Assembly (NCBI RefSeq): GCF_014284125.1
Contig: NZ_JACOFX010000015.1
Coordinates: forward strand, 1-64,000
DNA length: 64,000 nucleotides
Source: Undibacterium umbellatum
Lineage (GTDB): Bacteria > Pseudomonadota > Gammaproteobacteria > Burkholderiales > Burkholderiaceae_D
Direction of reading: 5' to 3'
Part shown: positions 16,803-26,499 of the stretch, one piece after another
Position numbering within the stretch: position 1 is the first letter of the stretch
Layout: each line of letters begins with the position of its first letter
The notes under the pieces: model-generated
Seen by the model: the letters and a program-made list of their open reading frames with translations, nothing else
The model's database searches: none
What the model was told of the DNA's origin: nothing
Made by a program: the position numbers and the translations under genes

Positions 16803-18071
16803 TTACAAGATCAGGATGGCCCTGAAGTCGTTGACGTTGGTGCGTGTCGGGCCACTGACGACCAGGTCATCGAGTGCGCTAAAGAATCCATAACCATCAT
16901 TGTTTTCCAGCAGGCTACGGGAGCGTATCTGCCTGGCAGCGGCGCGGGCGATTGAATCTGGCGCATACAGTGCCCCGGCATTATCTTCCGAACCATCTAT
17001 GCCATCAGTATCGCAGGCGATGGCGTGGATATCAGCATGACCATCGAGTGCTACTGCCAGGCTCAGCAAGAATTCTGCATTGCGGCCACCGCGTCCTGTG
17101 CCACGCACGGTGACTGTGGTTTCACCGCCAGAAATCAGTACGCAGGGTTTTTCAAATGGCTGGCCATGTCTGGCCACCTGCTTTGCCAACGCTGCATGTA
17201 CCAGGGCAACATCGCGTGCTTCGCCCTCTATGCCGTCCGACAAAATATAGGGTGTGATACCTGCTGCACGTGCGGTAGCTGCGGCGGCTTCCAGTGCCTC
17301 CTGTGCAGTGGCGATAACATGATGGCTATGGCCTTCAAAACGCGCATCATCCGGTTTCGGTGTTTCGCCTTTCCCGCTTTCCAGATGCTGCAAAATCTCT
17401 GCTGGAATAGCGATCTCGTATTTGCGCAAGATTGCCAGGGCTTCTGCACAAGTCGTGGCATCAGGTAAGGTAGGGCCGCTGGCGATGATGCCGGGTTCAT
17501 CACCGGGTACATCCGATATCAGCAAAGTCACTACCTGTGCCGGGGCGCAGGCCAGTGCCAGGCGGCCGCCCTTGATGGCCGACAAATGCTTGCGCACACA
17601 ATTCATTTCTGAAATTGCTGCACCACTTTTCAGCAAGGCCTTGTTGATGGCCTGTTTTTGCTCCAGGCTGATGCCATCTGCAGGCAGGGCCAGCAAGGCT
17701 GAGCCGCCGCCAGAGATGAGGCAGAGTACCAGATCATTCTTGCCCAGCCCTTGCACCATGTCCAGTATCCGTGCTGCTGCCTGCTTGCCTGCTTCGTCCG
17801 GCACAGGGTGGGCGGCCTCCACCACTTCTATCTTGCGGCAGTCTGCACCGTGGCCGTAACGTGTGACCACCAGGCCCGTGAGCTCACCCTGCCAGTGATC
17901 TTCCACCACCTTGGCCATGGCTGCTGCGCCTTTACCGGCACCAATGACCAGGGTGCGGCCTTTTGCCGGAGGTGGTGGCAGGAACTCGGGCAGGCATTTC
18001 TCTGCGCTGACGGCGGCGATGGCGCTGGAGTAGAGATCGAGCAAGAACTGGCGTGGGGCTAGGGTGGTCAT
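16803..18071 (-). CDS. ttuD: Glycerate 2-kinase, MOFRL family
   Basis: A 422-residue protein of the TtuD/GckA glycerate kinase family, often misnamed hydroxypyruvate reductase. It has an N-terminal DUF4147 domain with GAGKGAAAMAK and CLISGGGSALL, and a C-terminal MOFRL domain with CVLISGGETTV and GRGGRNAEFLL. It phosphorylates D-glycerate to 2-phosphoglycerate. The frame stays open up to 18173, but the ATG at 18071 has a GGAAAG ribosome site and matches the usual N terminus MTTLAPRQF. It sits between glxR and pyk in the operon. Confidence 0.92.
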   Translation of the reverse strand: MTTLAPRQFLLDLYSSAIAAVSAEKCLPEFLPPPPAKGRTLVIGAGKGAAAMAKVVEDHWQGELTGLVVTRYGHGADCRKIEVVEAAHPVPDEAGKQAAARILDMVQGLGKNDLVLCLISGGGSALLALPADGISLEQKQAINKALLKSGAAISEMNCVRKHLSAIKGGRLALACAPAQVVTLLISDVPGDEPGIIASGPTLPDATTCAEALAILRKYEIAIPAEILQHLESGKGETPKPDDARFEGHSHHVIATAQEALEAAAATARAAGITPYILSDGIEGEARDVALVHAALAKQVARHGQPFEKPCVLISGGETTVTVRGTGRGGRNAEFLLSLAVALDGHADIHAIACDTDGIDGSEDNAGALYAPDSIARAAARQIRSRSLLENNDGYGFFSALDDLVVSGPTRTNVNDFRAILIL

Positions 18072-18230
18072 TTGGGGCTTTCCTGAAAACTTTGCGTTGC
18101 TTATATAACTTTGTAGGTTGGGCCCGGCCCAACCTACAAATCGAAATTCTTTCAAATTCGAGTATGCCTTCAAACAGCTTTACGCCAGGTGAATCTTTTT
18201 CGTGCATCCACCGTTGAAGGCTAAGTACGA

Positions 18231-19118
18231 TCAAGCCTTGGCAATCTCATGATTCGACATAATCTCTATCGCCCGGCACAGGGCCGAGTGATCAAGGCCG
18301 CGCATGCCATTCGCCGAACAGGCATTCATCAATTCCTGCACCGCTGCGGTATTTGGCAAAGAGACACCCAAAGCTTTTGCCCCTTGCAAGGCCAGGTTCA
18401 AATCTTTTTGATGCAGCTCTATCCTGAAGCCAGGGTTGAAGGTACGTTTCACCATGCGCTCACCGTGCACTTCCAGTATGCGGGATGCGGCAAAGCCACC
18501 CATCAGTGCCTGCCTGACCCTGGCTGGGTCCGCGCCAGCCTTCGAAGCAAACAACAAGGCTTCGGCCACGGCTTGTATGTTCAGGGCGACGATGATCTGG
18601 TTGGCGACCTTGGTGGTCTGGCCATCGCCATTGCCACCGACCAGAGTGATGTTCTTGCCCATCAACTCGAACAGGGGTTTAACCTTGTCGAAAGCAGTTT
18701 CCGGGCCGCCGACCATGATGGTCAGGCTGGCTGCCTTGGCTCCGACTTCACCACCGGACACCGGTGCATCCAGGTATTCGCATTTCAGGGCATTGATTTT
18801 TTTCGCGAAGTCCTTGGTGGCAATCGGAGAGATGGAACTCATATCCACCACGATCTTGCCAGCTTCGAGTCCAGCAGCAACGCCATTCTCGCCAAACAGC
18901 GCAGTTTCCACATGCGGCGTATCCGGCACCATGATGATGATGATGTCAGCACGCTTGGCAACTTCTTCACCCGTGGTACACACCGTGGCACCGCGCTCTA
19001 TCAATTCAAACGGCGGGTTCTTGATGTCGTGCAAATACAGCTTATGTCCACCCGCCTGCAAATGCCCAGCCATAGGTGCGCCCATGATACCCAAACCTAT
19101 AAATCCAATTTTAGCCAT
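18231..19118 (-). CDS. glxR: Tartronate semialdehyde reductase (2-hydroxy-3-oxopropionate reductase)
   Basis: A 295-residue beta-hydroxyacid dehydrogenase. It has an N-terminal Rossmann motif GFIGLGIMGAPMAGHL (5-20), the family signature region DAPVSGGEVGA, the catalytic lysine segment near GQTTKVANQ, and the C-terminal HQKDLNLAL helix. It reduces tartronate semialdehyde to D-glycerate with NAD(P)H. The neighbours gcl, hyi and ttuD fix the substrate assignment. An AGGAAC Shine-Dalgarno precedes the ATG. Length is normal for GarR/GlxR. Confidence 0.95.
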   Translation of the reverse strand: MAKIGFIGLGIMGAPMAGHLQAGGHKLYLHDIKNPPFELIERGATVCTTGEEVAKRADIIIIMVPDTPHVETALFGENGVAAGLEAGKIVVDMSSISPIATKDFAKKINALKCEYLDAPVSGGEVGAKAASLTIMVGGPETAFDKVKPLFELMGKNITLVGGNGDGQTTKVANQIIVALNIQAVAEALLFASKAGADPARVRQALMGGFAASRILEVHGERMVKRTFNPGFRIELHQKDLNLALQGAKALGVSLPNTAAVQELMNACSANGMRGLDHSALCRAIEIMSNHEIAKA

Positions 19119-19160
19119 GATAGTTCCTGATAGTTTCTTTTTTGTTTAATGAAGACCATT

Positions 19161-19279
19161 AACCACAGAGACACAGAGACACAGAGGAAAAACAAAAGAG
19201 AGAATTCATTTTTTTGAGATAGCATGAAAGAATAAAGTTTTTCTCATGCCTTTCTCTGTGTCTCCGTGTCTCTGTGTTG
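19161..19279. repeat. Imperfect inverted repeat of CACAGAGA units between hyi and glxR
   Basis: The left arm (19161-19187) is made of ACACAGAG units and the right arm (19249-19279) of CTCTGTGTCTC units, its near reverse complement. A smaller palindrome GCATGA...TCATGC lies inside. The RNA would fold into a long hairpin between the hyi and glxR cistrons. A further arm of the same sequence occurs at 22105-22137. Confidence 0.75.
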
Positions 19280-19295
19280 AGAGGTCTTACGATAT

Positions 19296-20075
19296 TTAAA
19301 GGCCGTGCGATTTAATCCAGCCCAGTCCAGCGACAGTGCCGTTCTGCGGTTTGTATTCGCAGCCCACCCAGCCCTGGTAGCCCATGTCGTCAAGTGCGGC
19401 GAAGATAGTGCGGTAATTGATTTCACCCGTGCCGGGTTCAAAGCGGCCCGGGTTGTCGGCCAGTTGTATGTGCCTGATCATCGCCAGATTGTTCTTGATG
19501 GTATTGATCAGTTCACCTTCCATGCGCTGCATATGATAGATGTCGTATTGCACGAAGATATTGTCTGAACCGGTGGCGCGTATCAGGCCCAGTGCCTGCT
19601 GTGTGCTGGATAAAAAGAAGCCGGGTATGTCGAAGGTATTGATGGCTTCGATGAGTAGGCTGATGTTCGCTGCCTTCAGTTTGTCAGCCGCATAACGCAG
19701 GTTGCTGACCAGGGTCTGCTCTGCTTGTTCTGCGCTGACATTTGCTGGGCGTATGCCGACCAGGCAATTCAGTTGTGTGAGCTTCAGTGCCGTGGCATAG
19801 GCGATGGCAATATCCACACCCTGGCGGAATTCATCGACACGGTCAGGGTGGCAGGCGATACCACGTTCCCCTGCTTCCCAGTTACCTGCAGGCAGATTGT
19901 GCAGCACCAGTTGCAGATTGTTTTCTTGCAGTTTTTCTGCGATCTGTTTCACTTCGAATGCATAGGGGAACAGAAATTCCACAGCCTTGAAACCTGCCTG
20001 CGCAGCAGCGGCAAAGCGGTCGAGAAATGCATGTTCGGTAAACAACATGCTGAGATTGGCGGCCAGTCTGGTCAT
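19296..20075 (-). CDS. hyi: Hydroxypyruvate isomerase
   Basis: A 259-residue TIM-barrel sugar isomerase of the AP-endonuclease-2 type, the standard Hyi length. Visible family segments are LSMLFTEHAFLDRF near the N terminus, a GNWEAGERG loop, LIEAINTFDIPGFF, YDIYHMQRMEGEL, and HIQLADNPGR followed by EIN. It interconverts hydroxypyruvate and tartronate semialdehyde. It has an AAGGA Shine-Dalgarno and lies 110 bases after gcl. The CACAGAGA hairpin separates it from glxR. Confidence 0.95.
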   Translation of the reverse strand: MTRLAANLSMLFTEHAFLDRFAAAAQAGFKAVEFLFPYAFEVKQIAEKLQENNLQLVLHNLPAGNWEAGERGIACHPDRVDEFRQGVDIAIAYATALKLTQLNCLVGIRPANVSAEQAEQTLVSNLRYAADKLKAANISLLIEAINTFDIPGFFLSSTQQALGLIRATGSDNIFVQYDIYHMQRMEGELINTIKNNLAMIRHIQLADNPGRFEPGTGEINYRTIFAALDDMGYQGWVGCEYKPQNGTVAGLGWIKSHGL

Positions 20076-20185
20076 CGCATATCCTTGTAGATGAGTGACC
20101 GTAAGCCTCCCGCAGCCAGGCTACGGGAGTCTACGGGGCATCGGGCGGGGAGGCCCGGTGCCTGAAAGTTTTGTATCGGTTTTAG

Positions 20186-21961
20186 TTAATCGAGCACGGC
20201 AATGGCAGTTGGTGCATGAGCATCTTCCGTCGCCAGTTCTTCAAATTCATTGATATTGCTGATCTCGGTACCCATGGCGATATTCGTGACGCGTTCCAGA
20301 ATAATTTCTACGACGACAGGTACGCGGAACTCTTGCATCCAGCGCTGGGCCTGGGCAAAGGCGTCAGCAATGGCACTAGGCTCCGTCACGCGTATGGCCT
20401 TGCAGCCCAGGCCTTCGACGACGGCAACATGGTCTACTCCGTAACCATTCAGTTCTGGTGCATTGATGTTTTCAAACGCCAGTTGCACGCAGTAATCCAT
20501 GTCAAAGCCACGCTGCGACTGACGTATCAAACCCAGGTAAGAATTGTTGACGACCACGTGCAGGTAAGGCAGCTTGAATTGCGCGCCGACGGCCAGTTCT
20601 TCTATCATGAACTGGAAGTCATAATCGCCAGAGATAGCAACCACCTGGCGCTGCGGGTCAGCCGCGCAAACGCCCAGTGCCGCTGGTATGGTCCAGCCCA
20701 GTGGGCCAGCCTGACCGCAGTTGATCCAGTGACGCGGGTAATACACATGCAGGAATTGTGCGGCGGCGATTTGCGACAGACCTATGGTGCTGACATAGCA
20801 GGTTTCGCGGCCAAAGGCCTTGTTCATTTCTTCATAGACGCGTTGCGGTTTGACTGGCACATTATCAAAATGCGTGCGGCGCAGCATGGTGCGTTTGCGT
20901 TGCTGGCATTCTGCCACCCAGGCAGAACGGTCTTTGAGCTTGCCTGCCGCCTTCCACTCCCTCGCGACATCAATGAGCAGTTTTAAAGCGGCGCCTGCAT
21001 CAGAGACGATGCCAAAGTCAGGGCCAAATACGCGCCCGATTTGGGTGGGTTCTATATCGATGTGGACAAACTTCCTGTCCTTGGTAAACACATCAATGGA
21101 ACCCGTATGCCGGTTGGCCCAGCGATTGCCTATGCCCAGTGCAAAGTCAGATGCCAGCATGGTGGCATTGCCATAACGGTGGCTGGTTTGCAGACCGACC
21201 ATGCCTACCATCAGCGGGTGGTCATCAGCAATCGTACCCCAGGCCATCAGCGTAGGTATCACAGGTACGCCAGTTAGCTCGGCAAATTCCACCAGCAAAT
21301 TTGCAGCATTGGCATTGATGATGCCGCCTCCAGCGGTAATCAATGGACGCTCCGCATCATTGAGCATGGCCAGGGCTTTTTCTATCTGGGCGCGGCTGGC
21401 CTTGGGTTTATACGCTTCCAGCGGCTGGTAAGTGTCGGGGTCAAACTCTATCTCGGCCATCTGTACATCAAATGGCAAATCAATCAGTACCGGGCCAGGG
21501 CGGCCAGAACGCATGATGTGAAAAGCTTGCTGAAATACCATGGGCACCAGCGCCGGTTCACGCACAGTCACCGCCCACTTGGTGACAGGCTTGGCGATGG
21601 ATTCAATATCCACAGCCTGGAAATCTTCCTTGTACAGCCGTGCCCGTGGTGCTTGCCCGGTAATACAGAGTATGGGTATGGAATCTGCCTGGGCAGAATA
21701 CAGGCCGGTAATCATGTCTGTGCCCGCTGGGCCGGAGGTACCTATGCAAACGCCGATGTTGCCAGCCTGGGCGCGGGTATAGCCTTCCGCCATATGCGAA
21801 GCACCTTCCACGTGGCGCGCCAGTATGTGTTTAATCGTTCCCTGCTTCTTGAGCGCAGCATAAAAAGGGTTGATCGCAGCACCTGGCACCCCAAACGCCT
21901 GATGCACGCCTTCTTTTTCCAACACATAAGCCGCCGCCTGCGCAGCCGTCATCTTAGCCAT
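20186..21961 (-). CDS. gcl: Glyoxylate carboligase
   Basis: A 591-residue thiamine-diphosphate enzyme, close to E. coli Gcl (593). It has an N-terminal pyrimidine-binding domain with [14 protein letters not shown]; like known Gcl enzymes the residue usually Glu in this enzyme class appears to be non-acidic. The C-terminal diphosphate site has [12 protein letters not shown] and then [10 protein letters not shown]. It joins two glyoxylate molecules into tartronate semialdehyde with loss of CO2. The frame runs up to 22048, but ATG 21961 has a GGAGAG ribosome site and the expected start [10 protein letters not shown]. It is first in the operon and divergent from a LysR gene that probably controls it. 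Confidence 0.96.
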   Translation of the reverse strand: MAKMTAAQAAAYVLEKEGVHQAFGVPGAAINPFYAALKKQGTIKHILARHVEGASHMAEGYTRAQAGNIGVCIGTSGPAGTDMITGLYSAQADSIPILCITGQAPRARLYKEDFQAVDIESIAKPVTKWAVTVREPALVPMVFQQAFHIMRSGRPGPVLIDLPFDVQMAEIEFDPDTYQPLEAYKPKASRAQIEKALAMLNDAERPLITAGGGIINANAANLLVEFAELTGVPVIPTLMAWGTIADDHPLMVGMVGLQTSHRYGNATMLASDFALGIGNRWANRHTGSIDVFTKDRKFVHIDIEPTQIGRVFGPDFGIVSDAGAALKLLIDVAREWKAAGKLKDRSAWVAECQQRKRTMLRRTHFDNVPVKPQRVYEEMNKAFGRETCYVSTIGLSQIAAAQFLHVYYPRHWINCGQAGPLGWTIPAALGVCAADPQRQVVAISGDYDFQFMIEELAVGAQFKLPYLHVVVNNSYLGLIRQSQRGFDMDYCVQLAFENINAPELNGYGVDHVAVVEGLGCKAIRVTEPSAIADAFAQAQRWMQEFRVPVVVEIILERVTNIAMGTEISNINEFEELATEDAHAPTAIAVLD

Positions 21962-22104
21962 TTTACTCTCCAGTTTTGCTATTAGTCGTGTGTATGCAGA
22001 TGTTGAAACACATGCTAATGGCAAAATGGATGGCTGATAAGACGACAAATTCTCGCTGTATTCGATACTTCAAGTATGGAATAATAGATAAGCCTCAAGT
22101 TTTA

Positions 22105-22137
22105 CTCTGTGCCCCTCTGTGTCTCTGTGGTGAGGGG
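22105..22137. repeat. Single arm of the CACAGAGA repeat upstream of the LysR gene
   Basis: CTCTGTGTCTCTGTGG (22115-22130) and neighbouring CTCTG units match the right arm of the inverted repeat at 19249-19279. The two copies thus flank hyi and gcl. It lies in the gcl-LysR intergenic region where regulator sites would be expected. Confidence 0.6.
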
Positions 22138-22166
22138 TTTTCATGCCAAATTCACATGGATAAACC

Positions 22167-23075
22167 ATGGACAAACTCACCCAAATCGAAGCCTTCGTCG
22201 ATGTCGTTGAAAAAGGCAGCCTGGCACGCGCCGCACTGGGCCAGAATATCACCCCTGTCATGCTGGGTCGCCGCATAGACGCCCTGGAAAAGCGTCTGGG
22301 CGTGAAGCTCATGCACCGCAGTACGCGCCACCTGACGCTGACTGAACAGGGTACGGTCTATCTCGATCACTGCCGCAAATTGCTGGCTGACCTTGGTTAT
22401 GCCGATCAACTGGTGTCCGAGGGGCGGCACAAGGCCACTGGCCACCTTATCGTATCAGCTCCCGCCGCTTTCGGGCGCAAGCATGTGGCACCGCATGCGC
22501 CGCAATTCGTGAAGGCCAATCCTGCCGTACAGATATCCTTCAACCTGACTGACCGGGTGGTCGATCTGGTACGGGAAGGTTATGACCTGGGCATACGCAT
22601 AGGTGGCAATATCGATCCCAATTTTGTTGCCGTAAAACTGTCCAGCAACCGCCGCGTAGTTTGTGGTACGCCCGCCTATTTTGAGCGACATGGCATACCG
22701 CGCACGCTGGAAGACCTGGCACAGCACAATTGCCTGGCCTTCAATTTGCAGGGTGGGCAACAGCGTGGCTGGTATTTCCAGCAAAACGGCAAGCCAGTGA
22801 CCATCAAGGTGGCTGGAAATCTGGATTGCAATGATGGCGAATTGCTACACCGCTGGGCCTGTGAAGACCTGGGCCTGGCCTGGCGATCTTCATGGGAGAT
22901 ACAGGCGCAACTGATCTCTGGCGAACTGATTACCGTGCTGGATGACTATGCCTTGCCGCAGTACGACATCGTCGCTGTGTACCCGCAACAACGGCATTTG
23001 CCGGTGAAGACGCGCTTCTTTATCGATGCCCTGAAAGCCATCTATGCGCAGCCAGACTACTGGCTGAAAAACTGA
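22167..23075 (+). CDS. LysR-family regulator, probably of the gcl operon
   Basis: A 302-residue LysR-type activator. The winged helix-turn-helix spans about 1-60 (FVDVVEKGSLARAA, then the recognition region VMLGRRIDALEKRLG), followed by a periplasmic-binding-type effector domain (about 90-295). It is divergent from gcl with about 205 bases between starts, the classic arrangement for a LysR regulator and its target. The inducer could be glyoxylate or a purine-breakdown product, but that is inference. No exact T-N11-A palindrome was fixed by eye. Confidence 0.88.
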   Translation: MDKLTQIEAFVDVVEKGSLARAALGQNITPVMLGRRIDALEKRLGVKLMHRSTRHLTLTEQGTVYLDHCRKLLADLGYADQLVSEGRHKATGHLIVSAPAAFGRKHVAPHAPQFVKANPAVQISFNLTDRVVDLVREGYDLGIRIGGNIDPNFVAVKLSSNRRVVCGTPAYFERHGIPRTLEDLAQHNCLAFNLQGGQQRGWYFQQNGKPVTIKVAGNLDCNDGELLHRWACEDLGLAWRSSWEIQAQLISGELITVLDDYALPQYDIVAVYPQQRHLPVKTRFFIDALKAIYAQPDYWLKN

Positions 23076-23208
23076 CGGATGTGGCTACACATATTCAAAT
23101 TCAAATAGCATCTATAGAAATTCCTTAGCCTTGATATGGAAATAATTGAGCTATCGTCTTTTCACAAATTAAAAAAAATTGGATTATCCATAATTAAGGA
23201 GACAAAAC

Positions 23209-24579
23209 GTGTTAACTTCCGAGCAAATTCCGGCTGCAAAAGATGCCCCCAGGCCCGTCAGTGCCAACCCTATGCAGCTTTCCTTTCTCGACCGGTTTTT
23301 TAAACTGAAAGAAAACAATACCGACGTACGCACAGAATTACTGGCAGGGCTGACCACCTTCCTGACCATGGCGTATATCATTTTCGTCAACCCGTCGATA
23401 TTGGGTGACGCTGGCATGCCCAAGGATGCTGTCTTTGTTGCGACCTGCCTGGCTGCATCGATAGGCACCATGATCATGGGCCTGTATGCCAACTACCCTA
23501 TGGCGCTGGCACCAGGCATGGGCCTGAATGCCTACTTCACCTATGCAGTCGTCAAGGGCATGGGCGTCCCTTGGGAAGCGGCGCTGGGTGCGGTCTTCAT
23601 CTCTGGTTGCCTGTTTATCGCCGTTAGTATTTTCAAGCTGCGCGAGATGATCGTCAATGGCATACCACAATCCATACGCACGGCCATCACGGTTGGCATA
23701 GGGCTTTTTCTCGGTTTGATCTCACTGAAAAATGCAGGTATCGTGGTTGCCAATCCTGCCACTATGGTGGGTATAGGTGATATGCACAAGGCGCCACCTA
23801 TCCTGGCAGCACTGGGTTTTTTCCTGATCGTTACTCTGGACAGATACAAGGTACGTGGCTCCATCCTCATCGGTATTTTGACAGTAACGGTGTTGAGTTT
23901 TTTCTTTGGAGGGAATACTTTTAATGGCGTGGTATCCATGCCACCCTCTCTTGATCCTACTCTGTTCAAGCTCGACATCATGGGTGCTTTGTCAGTAGGT
24001 ATTTTGAACGTAGTGCTGGTGTTTTTCCTGGTTGAATTGTTTGATGCGACAGGCACCTTGATGGGCGTTGCCAACCGTGCGGGTTTGCTGGTGAATGGTA
24101 AGATGGAACGCCTGAACCGCGCCTTGCTGGCAGATAGTACGGCGATTGTTGCAGGCTCATTCCTGGGTACCTCCAGCACTACAGCGTACATAGAAAGTGC
24201 GGCTGGCGTGCAAGCTGGTGGTCGCACAGGTTTGACAGCCGTGGCGGTGGGGTTGTTGTTCCTGGCCTGCCTGTTCATTGCGCCACTAGCTGGGGTGGTG
24301 CCAGCCTATGCAACAGCACCAGCCCTGTTCTATGTTGCCTGCCTGATGCTGCGCGAACTGGTAGAGATAGACTGGAGCGATACCTCCGAAAGCATACCAG
24401 CAGGTATCACCGCCCTGTTCATGCCTTTCACTTATTCGATCGCACATGGTGTGGCCTTTGGTTTCATTTCTTATGCGGCATTGAAACTGTTCACTGGTCG
24501 TGCCAAAGAAGTGAAAGTAATCGTCTGGGCAATCGCCGCAGTTTTCCTGTTCAAGTTTATTTATCTGGGTGCTGGCTGA
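23209..24579 (+). CDS. NCS2-family purine permease (AzgA/GhxP type)
   Basis: A 456-residue inner-membrane transporter of the AzgA-like branch of NCS2. It begins RFFKLKENNTDVRTELLAG, has TFLTMAYIIFVNPSIL, the signature ALAPGMGLNAYFTY, FLVELFDATGTLMG, and GTSSTTAYIESAAGV. Roughly 12-14 membrane helices are expected. The family imports adenine, guanine or hypoxanthine by proton symport. The GTG start has an AAGGAG Shine-Dalgarno. Placed after the gcl regulator it may supply purines whose breakdown yields glyoxylate. Confidence 0.92.
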   Translation: MLTSEQIPAAKDAPRPVSANPMQLSFLDRFFKLKENNTDVRTELLAGLTTFLTMAYIIFVNPSILGDAGMPKDAVFVATCLAASIGTMIMGLYANYPMALAPGMGLNAYFTYAVVKGMGVPWEAALGAVFISGCLFIAVSIFKLREMIVNGIPQSIRTAITVGIGLFLGLISLKNAGIVVANPATMVGIGDMHKAPPILAALGFFLIVTLDRYKVRGSILIGILTVTVLSFFFGGNTFNGVVSMPPSLDPTLFKLDIMGALSVGILNVVLVFFLVELFDATGTLMGVANRAGLLVNGKMERLNRALLADSTAIVAGSFLGTSSTTAYIESAAGVQAGGRTGLTAVAVGLLFLACLFIAPLAGVVPAYATAPALFYVACLMLRELVEIDWSDTSESIPAGITALFMPFTYSIAHGVAFGFISYAALKLFTGRAKEVKVIVWAIAAVFLFKFIYLGAG

Positions 24580-24598
24580 GTTGAAGCCTCGTCAATGC

Positions 24599-24631
24599 AA
24601 AGAGCTGCATGAGTGATCATGCAGCTCTTTT
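24599..24631 (+). terminator. Terminator after the NCS2 permease gene
   Basis: A perfect 14-bp stem (24599-24612 with 24617-24630) with a 4-base loop ends in a short T run. The left arm begins with A residues, but there is no minus-strand gene ending here. Confidence 0.75.
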
Positions 24632-24737
24632 AACGTTTACATACTTAAGTATTGTTGCGCGCTGATTTGTGCTTGCACTGATTAGTGCATCTGAAATATG
24701 TGTCAAACTTCTTTATGATCAATAACTTTGATAATTT

Positions 24738-25001
24738 ATGTGGCTAATTATCATATCTGCATCAGCACTCATGGGTTTTGCAGTTGCCCGTTTCTACCGC
24801 GGTAATTTTCCTGCTGTGCTTGCCGCTTTCTTGCCATGGACGAGTTTGCTGGCATGGCTATTGTTTTCTGAATATGTATTACCAGTTCAAAGTGGCGGTG
24901 CATCCATGTGGCCAGTTGCGCAATTATTCGGTGGCAGTGTGGCAGCCCTTACTGGCTGGACGACTTTCCGGATTTTCAGGAAAAAATCCTGGCCAGACTA
25001 G
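24738..25001 (+). CDS. Small hypothetical membrane protein
   Basis: An 87-residue, strongly hydrophobic protein with two or three membrane helices (about 2-18, 25-45 and 58-76) and a basic C terminus RIFRKKSW. I recognise no family. There is no clear Shine-Dalgarno before the ATG, and the support is reading-frame length plus membrane-protein composition. Confidence 0.5.
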   Translation: MWLIIISASALMGFAVARFYRGNFPAVLAAFLPWTSLLAWLLFSEYVLPVQSGGASMWPVAQLFGGSVAALTGWTTFRIFRKKSWPD

Positions 25002-25089
25002 CTCAGCACATGCAGGCTCCTGGCGTAAAAATTACCTTGTTTGATAATTGTTAGGTTACAGTAGCTGTCATTACCAGCCTGAATTTCTC

Positions 25090-26499
25090 ATGAAAAAAAT
25101 ATCCTCACCGTTGAACCTGGCTGCACTATTTACTGCCACATTTATTTGCTATTCTCCGGCTGCACAAGCTGATAGCTCAGCACGCTGGGTCCACGGTTCC
25201 TGGGTAAATGTCAGAGCCAAACCGGAAGTCAATGCAGCGGTGCTGACGCATCTGGTGGCGAATACTCCTGTCCAGTTGGATGTCGCTGCTTCCAGTGGCA
25301 AATATTGCGCCATCAGTTGGGGACAGGGGCAGCAAGGTTTTATTGCCTGCAATTTATTGGGTGACAAGGCTTTGCGATTGGAAGACTTTGTTGATAGTTA
25401 TAACCGGACTAGCGAAAGCAGCAATTATTTTCCGGCGCGCACTTTCTGGATGGCCCCCAGTTTCCGTCGCTTGCAAGAAGCGGGTTTGTATTTCCAGGAA
25501 ACCACGCTTAGTCCCCAACAAAAGGCTTTGGAAACGGCAGATAATAAATCTGATGGGGACAAGCGGCCAGCCATCAAGCGCTTTCCCATACCGGAATTTG
25601 AAGCGATGAAACAGTTGATGATGGCCGGTGTCATTGAACCTGCATCAGCTTATGATAAGCCTCCCGCCTTGTGGGATGATATTCTCAAGCTGGCGAAGGC
25701 TGAGGAATTGCCCAGCAAAAAAGTGACGGAAGCTAGCAGTCACTTGAATGGCTCCCTGTTTTATCCTGGTGTGCTGGTCATGTTGCGGCAACTAAATTTG
25801 CCCGCAGCAGCCCCCTCTTACTTCAAGTCTTTGCCTGATCTCGGCAGGCCCTCGGCCAATCCTGAAGAGCTGTCCAGGCAGTATCAAATTCCCTACGCGA
25901 TCAAACCGCTTGGTGGGCCTTACTGGAATGAGTATGAGCCTGCAGGTATTGGTGTCATTGGCTGGTGGGATCTGGGCAAGCTCGATGTTTTTCTGCAAAA
26001 GCCCGTCATGAAACACAGTCTTATGTTGAGTGGTCGCTTCACATCCAGCAATTCGAATTTGAAATACAGCTTAGGCACGGATAACTGCAAAGAGGGGTTT
26101 CGTTTTGTCGGCCTGGATGTGCAAACCGAACCTGTTAAGAGTTTGGCGCAGAGAAGGCTGGCGCCTAAAGCGAGAGATGAAGCAGTTTTGCATTTTTATA
26201 CTCTTGGTGAATTGCCTGCATTGAATGGCGCGGCGCAGGTGACTACGCAAGCACCATACAAATTGCAATACGATACCAAGGCAAAGTGGAATATCTTTGA
26301 GCATTTTTCGCAGGCAAGCATGACCAGCATAGACCTGGATAAGGATGGCGTCGCTGATTTTGCCATAGCTGAAGCCTGGCACCGTAATGCCGGGCTTGAT
26401 AGCGCCGTTGATCAGCCCGCTTACCGGGTGATCTTTGTCAATGCAGCCGGTCGTTGGTATATATTTGATATTGATCGATATAGCATCTGCGGTTGCTAA
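25090..26499 (+). CDS. Exported protein with N-terminal SH3-like domain
   Basis: A 469-residue protein. A signal peptide (1-28, ending AAQA-D) precedes a bacterial SH3 domain (about 35-90) with VNVRAKPEVNAAVLTHL and WGQGQQGFIACNLL, the pattern of peptidoglycan-targeting SH3b domains. The remaining 370 residues are not recognised; near the C terminus DLDKDGVADFAI resembles a single FG-GAP or EF-hand-like calcium loop. The frame is open from 25048, but ATG 25090 starts a proper signal peptide. Its stop overlaps by bases the stop of the opposing LysR gene. A cell-wall-associated role is inferred. Confidence 0.7.
   Translation: MKKISSPLNLAALFTATFICYSPAAQADSSARWVHGSWVNVRAKPEVNAAVLTHLVANTPVQLDVAASSGKYCAISWGQGQQGFIACNLLGDKALRLEDFVDSYNRTSESSNYFPARTFWMAPSFRRLQEAGLYFQETTLSPQQKALETADNKSDGDKRPAIKRFPIPEFEAMKQLMMAGVIEPASAYDKPPALWDDILKLAKAEELPSKKVTEASSHLNGSLFYPGVLVMLRQLNLPAAAPSYFKSLPDLGRPSANPEELSRQYQIPYAIKPLGGPYWNEYEPAGIGVIGWWDLGKLDVFLQKPVMKHSLMLSGRFTSSNSNLKYSLGTDNCKEGFRFVGLDVQTEPVKSLAQRRLAPKARDEAVLHFYTLGELPALNGAAQVTTQAPYKLQYDTKAKWNIFEHFSQASMTSIDLDKDGVADFAIAEAWHRNAGLDSAVDQPAYRVIFVNAAGRWYIFDIDRYSICGC

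Noticed and set aside
18249..19130. Long plus-strand frame antisense to glxR
   Set aside because: It is a shadow of a well-identified gene; His/Gln/Cys-rich and without domain signs.
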